A DNA stretch of 64,000 nucleotides. Origin: Roseibium hamelinense (GTDB lineage Bacteria > Pseudomonadota > Alphaproteobacteria > Rhizobiales > Stappiaceae). This document shows, piece after piece, positions 9,779 to 19,000 of this stretch (positions are counted from its first letter, which is position 1; every line of letters starts with the position of its first letter). The stretch spans positions 62,001 through 126,000 of the forward strand of contig NZ_VLLF01000008.1 in assembly GCF_007830545.1 (NCBI RefSeq), given 5' to 3'. Under the pieces are notes generated by a model. That model was given only the letters and a program-made list of their open reading frames with translations. It did not search any database and was not told the DNA's origin. Made by a program: the position numbers and the translations under genes.

Positions 9779-10438
9779 CTAATCAAAAATCTCGAGGCGA
9801 CCATCGGCCAAAACCATACGGCGAGCATCGACCTGTTCCAGCAAGGCGATATCATGGGTTGCAATAACAACCGACGTCCCAAGCTTGTTCAATTCCATGA
9901 ACAAACGAAGCAGCCGTTTTGCGAGTGGCGGATCGACATTACCGGTCGGCTCATCGGCCAACAACACGTCAGGTCTTGTGATCAACGCACGGGCAATTGC
10001 AGCGCGCTGTTTTTCTCCACCTGACAGGACCGGTGGCAAGGCATGCATGCGCTCACCTAGTCCAACCCATTTCAACAACTCGACCACGTCCGCACGGTAA
10101 TCCGATTCCTCGCGTCCAATTACCCGAAGCGGCAATGCTACATTTTCGTACGTGGTTAGATGATCCAGCAGACGAAAATCCTGAAAAACAACGCCGATTT
10201 TTCGTCGTAATTCCGGCAGTTCGTTTTTTCCAATCAGGCTGATGTCCCGGTCGAAGACCTTTATCAAACCCCGTGTCGGCCGCAATGACATGAACAGCAT
10301 GCGAATGAGACTCGTCTTGCCAGCGCCAGACGGACCAGTCAGGAACTGAAATGACTGCGGTTCGACACTGAACGAAAGATCCTTGAGGATTTCAGGCCCC
10401 ATCCCGTATCTGAGACCAACATTTTCAAACCGGATCAC
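9779..10438 (-). CDS. ftsE: Cell division ATP-binding protein FtsE
   Basis: The ABC-type ATPase partner of FtsX. The 219-residue product shows Walker A GPSGAGKTS (about residues 36-44), the ABC signature LSGGEKQRAAIARAL (about 138-152), Walker B VLLADEPTGNVD, and the switch histidine in VIATHDIALL. It is first in the ftsE-ftsX operon and is divergent from the zinc-ribbon gene. A TTAA-N7-TTAA box lies 41 bp upstream of the ATG and could be a CtrA site. Confidence 0.95.
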   Translation of the reverse strand: MIRFENVGLRYGMGPEILKDLSFSVEPQSFQFLTGPSGAGKTSLIRMLFMSLRPTRGLIKVFDRDISLIGKNELPELRRKIGVVFQDFRLLDHLTTYENVALPLRVIGREESDYRADVVELLKWVGLGERMHALPPVLSGGEKQRAAIARALITRPDVLLADEPTGNVDPPLAKRLLRLFMELNKLGTSVVIATHDIALLEQVDARRMVLADGRLEIFD

Positions 10439-10478
10439 AAAAGCCTCCTGCGCATTAGCGCAACCTAGCGATTGGCCG

Positions 10479-10493
10479 TTAACGCTTCATTAA
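10479..10493. promoter_or_regulatory. Possible CtrA box (TTAA-N7-TTAA)
   Basis: TTAA, seven bases (CGCTTCA), then TTAA, which is an exact match to the CtrA consensus half-sites known from Caulobacter and rhizobia. It sits in the 189-bp divergent spacer between ftsE and the zinc-ribbon gene. An 8-base fixed pattern is expected roughly once in a window of this size by chance, so position rather than rarity is the argument. Confidence 0.4.
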
Positions 10494-10627
10494 TCATATA
10501 CAGGTCCATTTAAACCCTAAAGTTTTCGTGGGTGACTGGCCGCCAAGTCCACAAAATCAATGCCGGATCTGACCCAGCTCGGCTAAACTCGTTGCGATTT
10601 AGCACATATGGTGAAGGGTCTTCGCAC

Positions 10628-11569
10628 ATGAAGATCAAATGTCCGGATTGCAATACGTCCTATGACATCAAAGCCTCCGCGCTTGGTGCAAAGGGTAGGA
10701 GCGTCAAATGCGCAAAATGCGGCAACAGTTGGTTTGCGAGTCCTGACTCTGACGAAACTGTTGGTGCCATCGCTCCTGAACAAAAAGCCGAAGCGGCTGA
10801 CAAAGCCGCTTGGATGGATGACCAGCAGGATGAAGAGACTGCGGAATTCGACGGCTCCGAGTCTGAATTGGAAGATGATGCGGACGCCGACATGGCGGCG
10901 TTTTCTGCAGACGACGAGGTTCAGGATCCGGTCAAGCGAGCACCTCCTCCTGCCGAACCAAAGAAACCAGCTGCCCCGGCAAATACTGCGCCGGAACTAG
11001 ATGCTGATGGCAAGCCAATTGACATTGAGACCATGGCCAATCGGCCAAAGATCAAGGTCAATCCGAACAAGTTCCGGCGCGATCACATTGGGGCCGTTAT
11101 CCGTTGGATTATGAGGCGTAATTTCCACCGTATTGGCGGAATATCGCTTTTTGTAGCGGCAATTGCATTATGTGGCTTTCTTCTCACCATACGGGCAAGC
11201 ATTGTCAAACAGGCTCCTGATTTGGCAAGTCTGTTTGAAATCATCGGTATGGAAGTCAATTTGCGCGGGCTGGAATTTCGGGACTTGCGAACCTTTTCAG
11301 AACAGGAAGAGGGCCAGCAAGTGCTTGTTGTCGAAGGGTCGATCCGCAATCTTGAAACACAGGAAAACGATGTTCCTGCCGTGCGTCTGTCGATCCGCGG
11401 CACTGACTTGCAAGAAATTTACGCCTGGACGGTTGAACCACGTACAAGAGTGCTAAAAGCGCTTGATGAAACACGATTTCGAACAATCCTTGCCGACCCG
11501 CCAACCGGAGCGTCCGACATCCAGGTCCGCTTCGTAGACCGCGGGCTTCGCCAAAATGCTCTTGAGTAA
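10628..11569 (+). CDS. Zinc-ribbon (MJ0042-type) / DUF3426 membrane protein
   Basis: A 313-residue protein starting at the ATG that begins MKIKCPDCNTSYD; an upstream in-frame start at 10532 would add 32 residues that do not look natural. Residues 1-40 form a CPDC...CAKC zinc ribbon of the MJ0042 type. A long acidic and proline-rich linker follows, then one membrane helix (IGGISLFVAAIALCGFLLTI, about 180-200), and a C-terminal DUF3426-like extracytoplasmic domain (VVEGSIRNLETQENDVPAV). The function is unknown. It is followed 1 bp later by hpt, and relatives near ftsEX are common in the order. Confidence 0.82.
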   Translation: MKIKCPDCNTSYDIKASALGAKGRSVKCAKCGNSWFASPDSDETVGAIAPEQKAEAADKAAWMDDQQDEETAEFDGSESELEDDADADMAAFSADDEVQDPVKRAPPPAEPKKPAAPANTAPELDADGKPIDIETMANRPKIKVNPNKFRRDHIGAVIRWIMRRNFHRIGGISLFVAAIALCGFLLTIRASIVKQAPDLASLFEIIGMEVNLRGLEFRDLRTFSEQEEGQQVLVVEGSIRNLETQENDVPAVRLSIRGTDLQEIYAWTVEPRTRVLKALDETRFRTILADPPTGASDIQVRFVDRGLRQNALE

Positions 11570-11570
11570 C

Positions 11571-12116
11571 ATGACAACAATAAACACACTCTTTGACGAA
11601 GATGCTATTGCCGCGCGTGTTGCAGATCTCGCACGTGAAATCGCCCTGTCGAAGCCGGAAAGGCTTTTGGTTGTGGCCGTTTTGAAAGGCAGTTTCATTT
11701 TCGCGGCGGATCTTGTCCGCGCCATGCACCGCGCCGGTCTCACTCCGGAAATGGAATTCATCCACCTTTCAAGCTACGGAGCCGGAACAGAAGGTTCTGA
11801 AAACATCCGCATTTTGCGCGATGTTGAAAGTGACGTTAACGGACGCGATATAGTATTGGTGGATGATATTCTGGAATCCGGCCGGACTCTTAAGTTTGCG
11901 CGTGACCGCTTGAATGAGCGGGGAGCCCGATCCGTCAGCATCGCAGCGCTGCTCGACAAACCGGATAAGCGTAAAACGGCAATTTCCGCAGATTACGTGG
12001 GATTTGCATGTCCCGACAAGTTTGTGGTCGGCTACGGCATGGACATGGGTCATGCTTGGCGCCAACTGCCTTACATCGGCTATGTCGCATCGGTGGGGGA
12101 TGATAGCGGCGCTTGA
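11571..12116 (+). CDS. hpt: Hypoxanthine phosphoribosyltransferase
   Basis: A purine-salvage enzyme converting hypoxanthine or guanine plus PRPP to nucleotides. The PRPP-binding loop reads DIVLVDDILESGRTL (about residues 92-106), and the N-terminal VVAVLKGSFIFAADL loop is typical of HPRT. The FACPDKFVVGYGMDMG segment near the C-terminus contacts the base in the family. The ATG at 11571 is one base past the zinc-ribbon stop, so translation is probably coupled. An in-frame ATG at 11556 inside the upstream gene is less likely. Confidence 0.94.
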   Translation: MTTINTLFDEDAIAARVADLAREIALSKPERLLVVAVLKGSFIFAADLVRAMHRAGLTPEMEFIHLSSYGAGTEGSENIRILRDVESDVNGRDIVLVDDILESGRTLKFARDRLNERGARSVSIAALLDKPDKRKTAISADYVGFACPDKFVVGYGMDMGHAWRQLPYIGYVASVGDDSGA

Positions 12117-12133
12117 GCGATTGGAGTTGAACA

Positions 12134-12529
12134 ATGACCCGAATTCTTCTGACCGAGGACGATGAAGCGGTCCGGAGTTTCGTGAAGCGTGCCCTCGAGC
12201 TGGATGGGCATGAAGTCGAAACGGCGGAAGACGGCGGCGAGGCCGCGGAAATTTTGGACCGTGAGCAAGGGGCATTCAGCCTTCTGCTGTCGGACATCAA
12301 GATGCCCGTGATGGATGGGATTGCATTGGCACTCCATACGGCACGCGACTACCCGCAGATACCTATCCTGCTTATGACCGGTTTTGCCGATCAAAGGGAG
12401 CGTGCGAGTGGGCTTGATGCCCTCGTACATGATGTGATCACGAAACCGTTTTCGCTGACCGATATCAGAGCTGCGGTTCGAAACGCGATAGACGAGGTTA
12501 AGCCATCGGAAACGCGCCGCTACGCCTAA
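12134..12529 (+). CDS. cpdR: Single-domain response regulator CpdR
   Basis: A stand-alone receiver domain of 131 residues. In Caulobacter, CpdR controls polar ClpXP localisation and thereby CtrA proteolysis through the CckA-ChpT phosphorelay. Visible features are the acidic pocket TEDDEAVRS, the phospho-acceptor in LLLSDIKMPVMDG (aspartate about residue 54), the threonine in ILLMTGFADQRERASG, and the lysine in VITKPFSLTDIRAA. The ERASGLDALVHDV stretch closely resembles Caulobacter CpdR from memory. It follows hpt by 17 bp and is closed by a strong hairpin terminator. Confidence 0.92.
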   Translation: MTRILLTEDDEAVRSFVKRALELDGHEVETAEDGGEAAEILDREQGAFSLLLSDIKMPVMDGIALALHTARDYPQIPILLMTGFADQRERASGLDALVHDVITKPFSLTDIRAAVRNAIDEVKPSETRRYA

Positions 12530-12548
12530 AACTCGAAGAAACGGCCAG

Positions 12549-12579
12549 AAAAAGCCCGGCGCAACGCGCCGGGCTTTTG
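12549..12579. terminator. Bidirectional rho-independent terminator
   Basis: A perfect 13-bp inverted repeat (AAAAGCCCGGCGC and its complement) surrounds a three-base AAC loop, with an A-run on one side and a T-run on the other. It separates cpdR (plus) from the convergent DUF4175 gene (minus) and can serve both. Confidence 0.9.
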
Positions 12580-12582
12580 TTG

Positions 12583-15114
12583 TCAATAGCGGTTCAAGAG
12601 CCGCTCGAGATAATCTAGTTCCAGCTGAGGCCGGGACGGATCGGAGAACCGGCGGCGCAATTCTTCCAAGATCCGCCGGGCCCGTTGAACATCGATTTCA
12701 TCTGGCACCTGAACACGGTTTCCAAAATCAGGGCCTTCAGTCCTGCGAGGACGGCCTAAAGGGTCTTCGTCCATAGGCGATCGACCGTTTGCCATGCCGG
12801 GCCCTTCTCCTTGGCCCATCATCTGCTCAGCCATGCCTTGGGCGCCACGCCGCAACGCATCTAGTGCACTGCCTTGTTGCCCCAATGCTTGCTGACCTTG
12901 GCCCTCGCCCAGCGATTGTTGAGCTTGCCCCATGGACTCTCCAGCCTCTCCCAAGGCCTCGTTTTGACCCATTCCGTTTTGGCCAAGCTGTTCCATCAAC
13001 TGTTGCAGCTGTTGCGCGAGATCGCCTTGCCCCTGCTGAAGCTGATCAAGCATTTGTTGCAATTGCTCCTGGGTCATTTGCTGGCCTTGCCCTTGCTGAC
13101 CCGGCTGCTGTTGCTGGCCCTGTTGGCCTTGCTGATTGTTGAACTGATGGGTTTGGTCCATGAGCTGCTGTTGTTCCTGGATCATACGACCCAGCTCATC
13201 GAGCATCTGCATCATTTCGCTGGTCATGCCATCTGGCATCATTTGCGGGCGGCCGGCTTGGAGATTTTCGAGCATCTGCTGCATCTGGGCCAGCAATTCG
13301 CGCGCAGCATCCCGTGACCCCGTGCGGGCAAGCTCTTCAATTCGGTTGAGCATCTCCGAAAGGTCTTGCTGACTGAGATTTTGCTGGTTGGAATTGAACG
13401 GCTGCATGGCCTGTGGGTTCTGGCGCATCTGTTCCGCCAGAGCTTGCATGTAATTGTTCAACGCCTCGCGAAGTTGCTGTGTAAGCTCCGCGATTTCCTC
13501 GTCACTGGCGCCGTTTTCAAGCGCCCGTCTGAGGGCTTCTTGTGCTTCCCGCAATGCGCGTTCTGCTACTGACAAATCACCATCTTCGATCGTTAGCGCC
13601 AAATCCCAAAGCAAAGGCAGAAGTGCTTTGAGTTTTTCGTCGGTTTGAGCCCGCACTAGCTCCTTATAGGCAAAGCGCATGCCCAGATAGGTGCGGGTCT
13701 CGATCTCAAAAACCTCCGGCGCGATAAGCAAGGCATCCATTGCCGTTATCGTTCGCCCTTGGTTGTTGGCGTCCAAGGCAAGATCACGTCTTTGCTCGAC
13801 AATAGCGCGTGCCAGGGGCTTCCGGAAAAGACGTTGAGGCAGTGTGAACTGATATGCAGGCGAATAACCTTCCTGGCCGGCCTCGTCCCGCGCGGTCAGA
13901 TAAAGGTCAACTTCGGACCCGGCCCAGGGATGTGAAGTCAAATCACGGATCGTTTCGCCCGTTTTTGCAGTCCCAGCGCGAGGTGGAAGTGACAAAGGAA
14001 ATTGCGGAGCCCCAACGAGTGGTCGCGGTGCCTGAGTGAGCGCCGGTGCACTACGGACGGGCGCAATGCGCGCCTCAGCGGCAACCACCCCGTAATCATC
14101 CTTCACAAGGTAGGAAAATTTGAGCGCTCCGCTGAGTTGCTCTTCTGGATCGTCGGTAAGCCGTATTTCTGGTGCATCGTCTGGGACAACTTCAAAGCGA
14201 AACTGCTCAACGATCACAGCGTCTTTTTTGAGACTAATGATCGAAGATTGTTCTAATGCAACCTTGAACTCATTCGGCAAACCCGCCGATTGCTCTGCGG
14301 CATCGCCATCAGGTTCAATGACTTCCGGCACTTCGTCGGATTTGGACTCGAGTTCCAAAGTCAATCCATCATTGCCCTGCGATCTAACCACCAGAACGGA
14401 TCCCTCCGGCACCCTCACAGGCAGGCTTTTGTCGCGCAGCGCCGCGCTCTCGCCGGTCAGATAAACAGGCGGCTCATTGGTGTAGAGCGGCGGGGTGACC
14501 CATGCATCAAGTCGGTTGGCAATTTCAGTTACATCAACCGGTGACTGGAAAGCTGATGTAAGCCTGGACCATCGGTCCGCACCGGTCGAAAAAAAACCAA
14601 CGATTACTAGAAACACCGCAATCAATCTAAATGCATAGGGGTCCTGACGGTATGCACGCGGATCTGGAGAACCTGTTCGCATGCCTGCTACGGCTTTGGC
14701 CATGCGCTTAAGGTGCAGTTGCCACAGCGCCCTCGTAGATTCATCGTCCGAAGCATTTGACAAGTCGTCGGCCAATGCCGTCAAAGGTCGGTGTTTTGTT
14801 CCGGAGATCGCCTCGATCCGCGCAAGGGCTTTTTGGCGTGATGGCCATTGCAGATGATAGAGACCCCTGGCAGACCAAAGCAAAAAGGCTGCGAAGGCAA
14901 TCAGCCCGACTACTCGAAGCCATGCCGGAAGTGCGATCCAAAGGCCCAACCACGAAACACCAACAAAAAAGGCAAGGACTGTGAGCACCGGCATAAGCGC
15001 CCGCCACAGGTCCTCCAAGAATAGGATCAGGCTGCTTCGCCCTGCCAGCGCTTCTAGCTTTTTGCGCGTATCCTCTTGCGGATGACCGTTTTGGTGTGTC
15101 TCGTTGCGGTCCAA
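12583..15114 (-). CDS. DUF4175 / TIGR02302 family large membrane protein
   Basis: About 843 residues from a TTG start at 15114, chosen because AGAGGCGAAACC lies just upstream; the frame stays open to 15219. The N-terminus has two or three membrane helices (residues about 30-85), then another near 165-180. A periplasmic beta-rich middle (LRDKSLPVRVPEGSVLVV) contains RLDAWVTPPLYT, typical of DUF4175. A long glutamine- and methionine-rich coiled section follows (about residues 555-760), with runs such as QQGQQGQQQQPGQQGQGQQ. The C-terminus is a conserved LRRRFSDPSRPQLELDYLERLL tail. The family is conserved in Hyphomicrobiales and has no established function. It lies downstream of lysA. Confidence 0.85.
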   Translation of the reverse strand: MDRNETHQNGHPQEDTRKKLEALAGRSSLILFLEDLWRALMPVLTVLAFFVGVSWLGLWIALPAWLRVVGLIAFAAFLLWSARGLYHLQWPSRQKALARIEAISGTKHRPLTALADDLSNASDDESTRALWQLHLKRMAKAVAGMRTGSPDPRAYRQDPYAFRLIAVFLVIVGFFSTGADRWSRLTSAFQSPVDVTEIANRLDAWVTPPLYTNEPPVYLTGESAALRDKSLPVRVPEGSVLVVRSQGNDGLTLELESKSDEVPEVIEPDGDAAEQSAGLPNEFKVALEQSSIISLKKDAVIVEQFRFEVVPDDAPEIRLTDDPEEQLSGALKFSYLVKDDYGVVAAEARIAPVRSAPALTQAPRPLVGAPQFPLSLPPRAGTAKTGETIRDLTSHPWAGSEVDLYLTARDEAGQEGYSPAYQFTLPQRLFRKPLARAIVEQRRDLALDANNQGRTITAMDALLIAPEVFEIETRTYLGMRFAYKELVRAQTDEKLKALLPLLWDLALTIEDGDLSVAERALREAQEALRRALENGASDEEIAELTQQLREALNNYMQALAEQMRQNPQAMQPFNSNQQNLSQQDLSEMLNRIEELARTGSRDAARELLAQMQQMLENLQAGRPQMMPDGMTSEMMQMLDELGRMIQEQQQLMDQTHQFNNQQGQQGQQQQPGQQGQGQQMTQEQLQQMLDQLQQGQGDLAQQLQQLMEQLGQNGMGQNEALGEAGESMGQAQQSLGEGQGQQALGQQGSALDALRRGAQGMAEQMMGQGEGPGMANGRSPMDEDPLGRPRRTEGPDFGNRVQVPDEIDVQRARRILEELRRRFSDPSRPQLELDYLERLLNRY

Positions 15115-15252
15115 GGTTTCGCCTCTGCTCGCTTGCCAGAATAACACGTTAAGTCGCGTATTCCGGATGGATAGGTCATTTCCTATTCCTAAACTGAGGC
15201 AGAAATACCAACTCGGCAACCTGTCGAAACAACTAAGTCCGCAAGGATCTTA

Positions 15253-16527
15253 TCACGCCTTGTTGAGCCAGGATGGCAATACATCCAGCCCGATCAGATC
15301 TTCAAAACTTGTTCTCGGCCGAACCACAGCAAATTCTGACCCGTTTACAAGGACTTCAGGGATGAGAAGCCGTGTGTTGTAGGTTCCGGATTGCACCGCG
15401 CCATAGGCACCCGCTGAGAAAATAGCCAACATATCACCTTGGTCTGCCGCGGGGATGCGCCGGGATAGAGCCAAGTAGTCGCCTGTTTCACAGACAGGAC
15501 CAACCACATCGCAAACAATTTCGTTTTTGGAAGGATCGTGTTCATCAACCAGACGAATTTCGTGATGGGCCTCGTAGAGCGTTGGCCGGATGAGGTCATT
15601 CATCGCTGCATCGACAATCAAGAACGTTTTGTCCTCGCCACCTTTTACATAAATGACCTTGGTGACCAAGATCCCGGCATTGCCAGCGATGAGCCGCCCA
15701 GGTTCGAACATGATCCGGCAGTCGAGTTTTTGAACATGTTTCTTGACAACTTCGGCATAAGCATCTGGATGAGGAGGCGGGTCGTTGTCTTTCACATAAG
15801 GAATGCCGAGGCCTCCGCCCAGGTCTATATGATCAATCGCATGTCCTTGGGCGCGAAGGCGGTCAATGAGTTCCCCGAGCCGGGCGAAAGCATCATCGAA
15901 GGGCTGAAGTTCTGTGATCTGCGACCCAATGTGCATATCTATGCCGCTGACTGCGATACCGGGAAGCTTCGCAGCGATTGCATATACCGCCTCAGCTTTT
16001 TGCCAGGGAATGCCGAATTTGTTTTCGGCTTTACCAGTGGAGATTTTCGCGTGCGTCTTTGCATCCACATCCGGATTGATGCGCAAGGATATTTTAGCCG
16101 TTTTTCCTTTCTGCTGCGCGACCCGGGACAGCTGGTGCAGCTCCGGTTCAGACTCAACATTGAAACACAAAATGTCTTCGTCGAGCGCATAAGCCTGTTC
16201 GGCAGCAGTTTTTCCGACACCGGAAAACAAAATCTTGTTTGCTGGAACCCCCGCCAAACGCGCTCTTCGTAGCTCACCTTCGGAGACCACGTCCATACCG
16301 GCGCCGAGCTCGGCAAGGGTCGCCAGAACAGCTTGATTGGAGTTGGCTTTTACTGCGTAGCAGACGAGCGATGGAATATCATCGAATGCGGAAGTAAAGA
16401 CCTGATAGTGCCGCCTTAGGGTCGCAGTGGAATAACAATAGAACGGCGTCCCGACAGCGTCGGCAATCTGCTTCACCGGCACGTCCTCGGCATAAAGGGT
16501 GCCGTTTCGATAGTCAAAGTGGTGCAC
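15253..16527 (-). CDS. lysA: Diaminopimelate decarboxylase
   Basis: The last step of lysine synthesis, meso-DAP to L-lysine, PLP-dependent. The 424-residue protein has the PLP lysine in VCYAVKANSNQAVL (about residues 58-71), the HIGSQI motif (about 201-206), the glycine-rich IDLGGGLGIPY loop, and the C-terminal VGPVCETGDYLA active-site cysteine segment from the partner subunit. It lies between lptM and the DUF4175 gene, in the usual argH-lptM-lysA order. Confidence 0.97.
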   Translation of the reverse strand: MHHFDYRNGTLYAEDVPVKQIADAVGTPFYCYSTATLRRHYQVFTSAFDDIPSLVCYAVKANSNQAVLATLAELGAGMDVVSEGELRRARLAGVPANKILFSGVGKTAAEQAYALDEDILCFNVESEPELHQLSRVAQQKGKTAKISLRINPDVDAKTHAKISTGKAENKFGIPWQKAEAVYAIAAKLPGIAVSGIDMHIGSQITELQPFDDAFARLGELIDRLRAQGHAIDHIDLGGGLGIPYVKDNDPPPHPDAYAEVVKKHVQKLDCRIMFEPGRLIAGNAGILVTKVIYVKGGEDKTFLIVDAAMNDLIRPTLYEAHHEIRLVDEHDPSKNEIVCDVVGPVCETGDYLALSRRIPAADQGDMLAIFSAGAYGAVQSGTYNTRLLIPEVLVNGSEFAVVRPRTSFEDLIGLDVLPSWLNKA

Positions 16528-16571
16528 TGACAGTCTGCCTTTAGCTTAAATTGAGATTTCCGAATTCGACC

Positions 16572-16817
16572 TCAAATTAGGAAGTCGAGCGGAAAACGCT
16601 CGGAAATTGGTTCCGGTTGCTCCACACCGCGTCCGGTGCCGACAGTATTGTCGCCACCGTCAAAGTCGGCAGAAAAACCCGCGGATGCTGAAGGGTCCGC
16701 CACAGCACCGGCTTGCGGAGGCTGCTCCAAAGAACCGCGCCGTCCGCAGCCTCCGAGCAAAAGTGCAACCGCCAGCCCGATAAGGACAGAATGTTTCAAC
16801 ATGCCTTTCGATGCCAT
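16572..16817 (-). CDS. lptM: Small LptM-like (YifL) lipoprotein
   Basis: An 81-residue lipoprotein. The signal peptide MLKHSVLIGLAVALLLGGC ends in an LGGC lipobox, and the mature protein starts CGRRGSLEQPP. The CGxxGxLxxP pattern is that of LptM/YifL, which in E. coli helps LptD-LptE assemble. The start at 16817 is set by AAAGGACC seven bases upstream; an inner ATG at 16802 is an alternative. It sits between argH and lysA on the same strand, where many proteobacteria carry such a gene. Confidence 0.82.
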   Translation of the reverse strand: MASKGMLKHSVLIGLAVALLLGGCGRRGSLEQPPQAGAVADPSASAGFSADFDGGDNTVGTGRGVEQPEPISERFPLDFLI

Positions 16818-16908
16818 TTCAGGTCCTTTAACTCCGACACTCGCTCCACCTTTCCTCGCATGAGACCGGGACAGGCGCAAGGCGGACTGTTTTTCAATGA
16901 AAGGCGCT

Positions 16909-18294
16909 TTAGATTTTCGACAGTTCTTTGAGCCAGCGCCTGGCCTGCTTGCGGACACTAACAGGCGAGGTCCCGCCGTAACTCGTCCGGCTGCGGACCG
17001 ACTTGTCCACGGATAACACTGAGAAAACCTCCTGGGTGATCTTTGGCTCCACGTCCTGCATTTCCGCAAGTGAAACCTTGTGCAGCTCAATACCCCTATC
17101 AACGGCGATAGCCACAATCGCGCCGGTCACATGGTGAGCGTCGCGGAACGGCATGCCGAGAACACGAACCAACCAATCGGCAAGATCCGTCGCGGTAGAA
17201 TAGCCGGAACCTGCAGCCTTCTTCATCGCCTTTGTTACGGGTTCGAGATCTTTGACCATGCCGGTCATAGCAGCAAGAGCAAGCGAAGTGCTTGCAAGTC
17301 CATCAAAGGCCTGTTCTTTGTCTTCCTGCATGTCCTTTGAATAGGCGAGCGGCAGGCCTTTCATCATCACCAGAAGCGCTTGAAGGGAACCGTAGATACG
17401 CCCGGTTTTTGCTCGCACCAATTCGGCAGCGTCCGGGTTTTTCTTTTGTGGCATGATGGAAGAACCAGTTGAAAACTTGTCCGACAGCTTCACAAATCCG
17501 AATTGCGCCGAGCACCAGACAACAATCTCCTCCGCTAGGCGCGACAAATGCATGGCTGTCAACGAAGCTGCGGCCAGTGCCTCTATCACGAAGTCCCGAT
17601 CCGAAACTCCGTCAAGCGAGTTTGCCGTCGGCCGATCAAATCCAAGGGCTTCAGCAGTCATTTTCCTGTCGATCGGAAAAGATGTCCCGGCAAGCGCTGC
17701 AGATCCCAAAGGGCATTCGTTCATGCGCTTGCGTGCGTCGCGTACACGCCCGCGATCCCGAGCAAACATTTCGACGTAAGCAAGCAAGTGATGTCCGAAT
17801 GTCACAGGTTGGGCGGACTGCAAGTGCGTGAAACCCGGCATGACATCCCCAGCATAGGCTTCCGCCTTTTCAGCCAAAGCACTCATAAGCTCTGCAAGCT
17901 GCAGGTCGAGCGTATCCAGCGTTTCGCGTACCCACAGCCGGAAATCCGTAGCGACCTGATCATTGCGTGAGCGCGCGGTATGGAGACGTCCGGCTGCAGG
18001 GCCAATCAGCTCGGCGAGACGCGCCTCGATGTTCATGTGAATGTCTTCAAGCGCACGGGAAAATTTAAAATTCCCGCTGTCTATTTCTGACAGGATCGTG
18101 TCTAGACCTTGAACAATCTTGTCGGCATCGTCCGATGTAACAATGTTTCTATCGGCAAGCATGCGCACATGGGCTTTCGAGCCATCTATGTCTTGCTTAT
18201 ATATCTTGCGGTCGTAGTCGATGGAGGCATTGATTTCCTCCATGATGGCGTCTGGCCCTTCGGCGAACCGACCGCCCCACATGCGATTGCTCAT
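16909..18294 (-). CDS. argH: Argininosuccinate lyase
   Basis: The final arginine-biosynthesis step, argininosuccinate to arginine and fumarate. The 461 residues start at [10 protein letters not shown], preceded by AAGGGACAGGG. The fumarase-superfamily signature [12 protein letters not shown] (about residues 277-288) carries the catalytic serine loop. [17 protein letters not shown] and [16 protein letters not shown] segments mark ASL. A TTG 21 bp upstream is in frame but less likely. It is divergent from the TlpA-like gene, with only 39 bp between the two starts, so the promoters must overlap. Confidence 0.96.
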   Translation of the reverse strand: MSNRMWGGRFAEGPDAIMEEINASIDYDRKIYKQDIDGSKAHVRMLADRNIVTSDDADKIVQGLDTILSEIDSGNFKFSRALEDIHMNIEARLAELIGPAAGRLHTARSRNDQVATDFRLWVRETLDTLDLQLAELMSALAEKAEAYAGDVMPGFTHLQSAQPVTFGHHLLAYVEMFARDRGRVRDARKRMNECPLGSAALAGTSFPIDRKMTAEALGFDRPTANSLDGVSDRDFVIEALAAASLTAMHLSRLAEEIVVWCSAQFGFVKLSDKFSTGSSIMPQKKNPDAAELVRAKTGRIYGSLQALLVMMKGLPLAYSKDMQEDKEQAFDGLASTSLALAAMTGMVKDLEPVTKAMKKAAGSGYSTATDLADWLVRVLGMPFRDAHHVTGAIVAIAVDRGIELHKVSLAEMQDVEPKITQEVFSVLSVDKSVRSRTSYGGTSPVSVRKQARRWLKELSKI

Positions 18295-18333
18295 GCCCTG
18301 TCCCTTAAAAGGCAACCCCTTACGAGGTAAAAA

Positions 18334-18999
18334 ATGACGAAGCCCACCGACTCCGGACCAAGCTCAAGACGCGGTGTGTTTGCCGCAGGCCTAGCCGGTG
18401 CCGTTGCTGCTCTCGCGGCGGTATACGTGATCGCCGGGCCGAATGGCAACACAGCGAACGGCGAATCATGCAAGATCGCGCTCCAGGCTGCTGCAGCAGC
18501 CAAACCATTTGCGACAGGGGAGGTGGCCGCTTTCCTTCCGGCTCAAAAACCACTCGGTCTATCGGAAATCGCGTTTCTCGGTCCCCATGACGAATTGCTG
18601 AAGATGTCAGATTTTGCGGGTAAAACGGTGTTACTCAATCTCTGGGCAACCTGGTGTGCGCCGTGCCGAAAGGAGATGCCGGCGCTCGATAAACTTCAAG
18701 CAGATCTTGGTAGCGAAGAGTTCGAAGTCGTCGCGGTGAACCTGGATCGGGGCGGACCCGAGAAACCCAAAGCCTTTCTTCAAGAAATCGGCGTGAGCAG
18801 GCTCGGATATTATCACGACTCATCTAACCGCTTGCTGCAGGATCTGCGCGCGAAAGCGCGTGCTACCGGCCTTCCAACAACAATCCTCATAGGGCCCGAG
18901 GGTTGCGAAATCGGCACGATGTACGGCCCTGCGGAATGGGCAGACAGCGATGCAGTCAACCTCATCCGCGCCGCGATGGCACCAAAAGCGGGCAGCTGA
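18334..18999 (+). CDS. TlpA/CycY-like thiol:disulfide oxidoreductase
   Basis: A 221-residue membrane-anchored thioredoxin-fold protein. An N-terminal signal-anchor ([22 protein letters not shown]) places the domain in the periplasm. The active site is [11 protein letters not shown] (CAPC, about residues 109-112), and a cis-proline occurs in [14 protein letters not shown]. This type of protein reduces apocytochrome c or copper-centre cysteines in alphaproteobacteria. It is divergent from argH, as seen in other Hyphomicrobiales, and its stop abuts the stop of the convergent solute-binding gene. Confidence 0.88.
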   Translation: MTKPTDSGPSSRRGVFAAGLAGAVAALAAVYVIAGPNGNTANGESCKIALQAAAAAKPFATGEVAAFLPAQKPLGLSEIAFLGPHDELLKMSDFAGKTVLLNLWATWCAPCRKEMPALDKLQADLGSEEFEVVAVNLDRGGPEKPKAFLQEIGVSRLGYYHDSSNRLLQDLRAKARATGLPTTILIGPEGCEIGTMYGPAEWADSDAVNLIRAAMAPKAGS

Positions 19000-19000
19000 T

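Noticed and set aside
12789-13317. Leucine-rich plus-strand frames opposite the DUF4175 gene
   Set aside because: They mirror the glutamine-rich codons (CAG/CAA read as CTG/TTG) and are compositional shadows.
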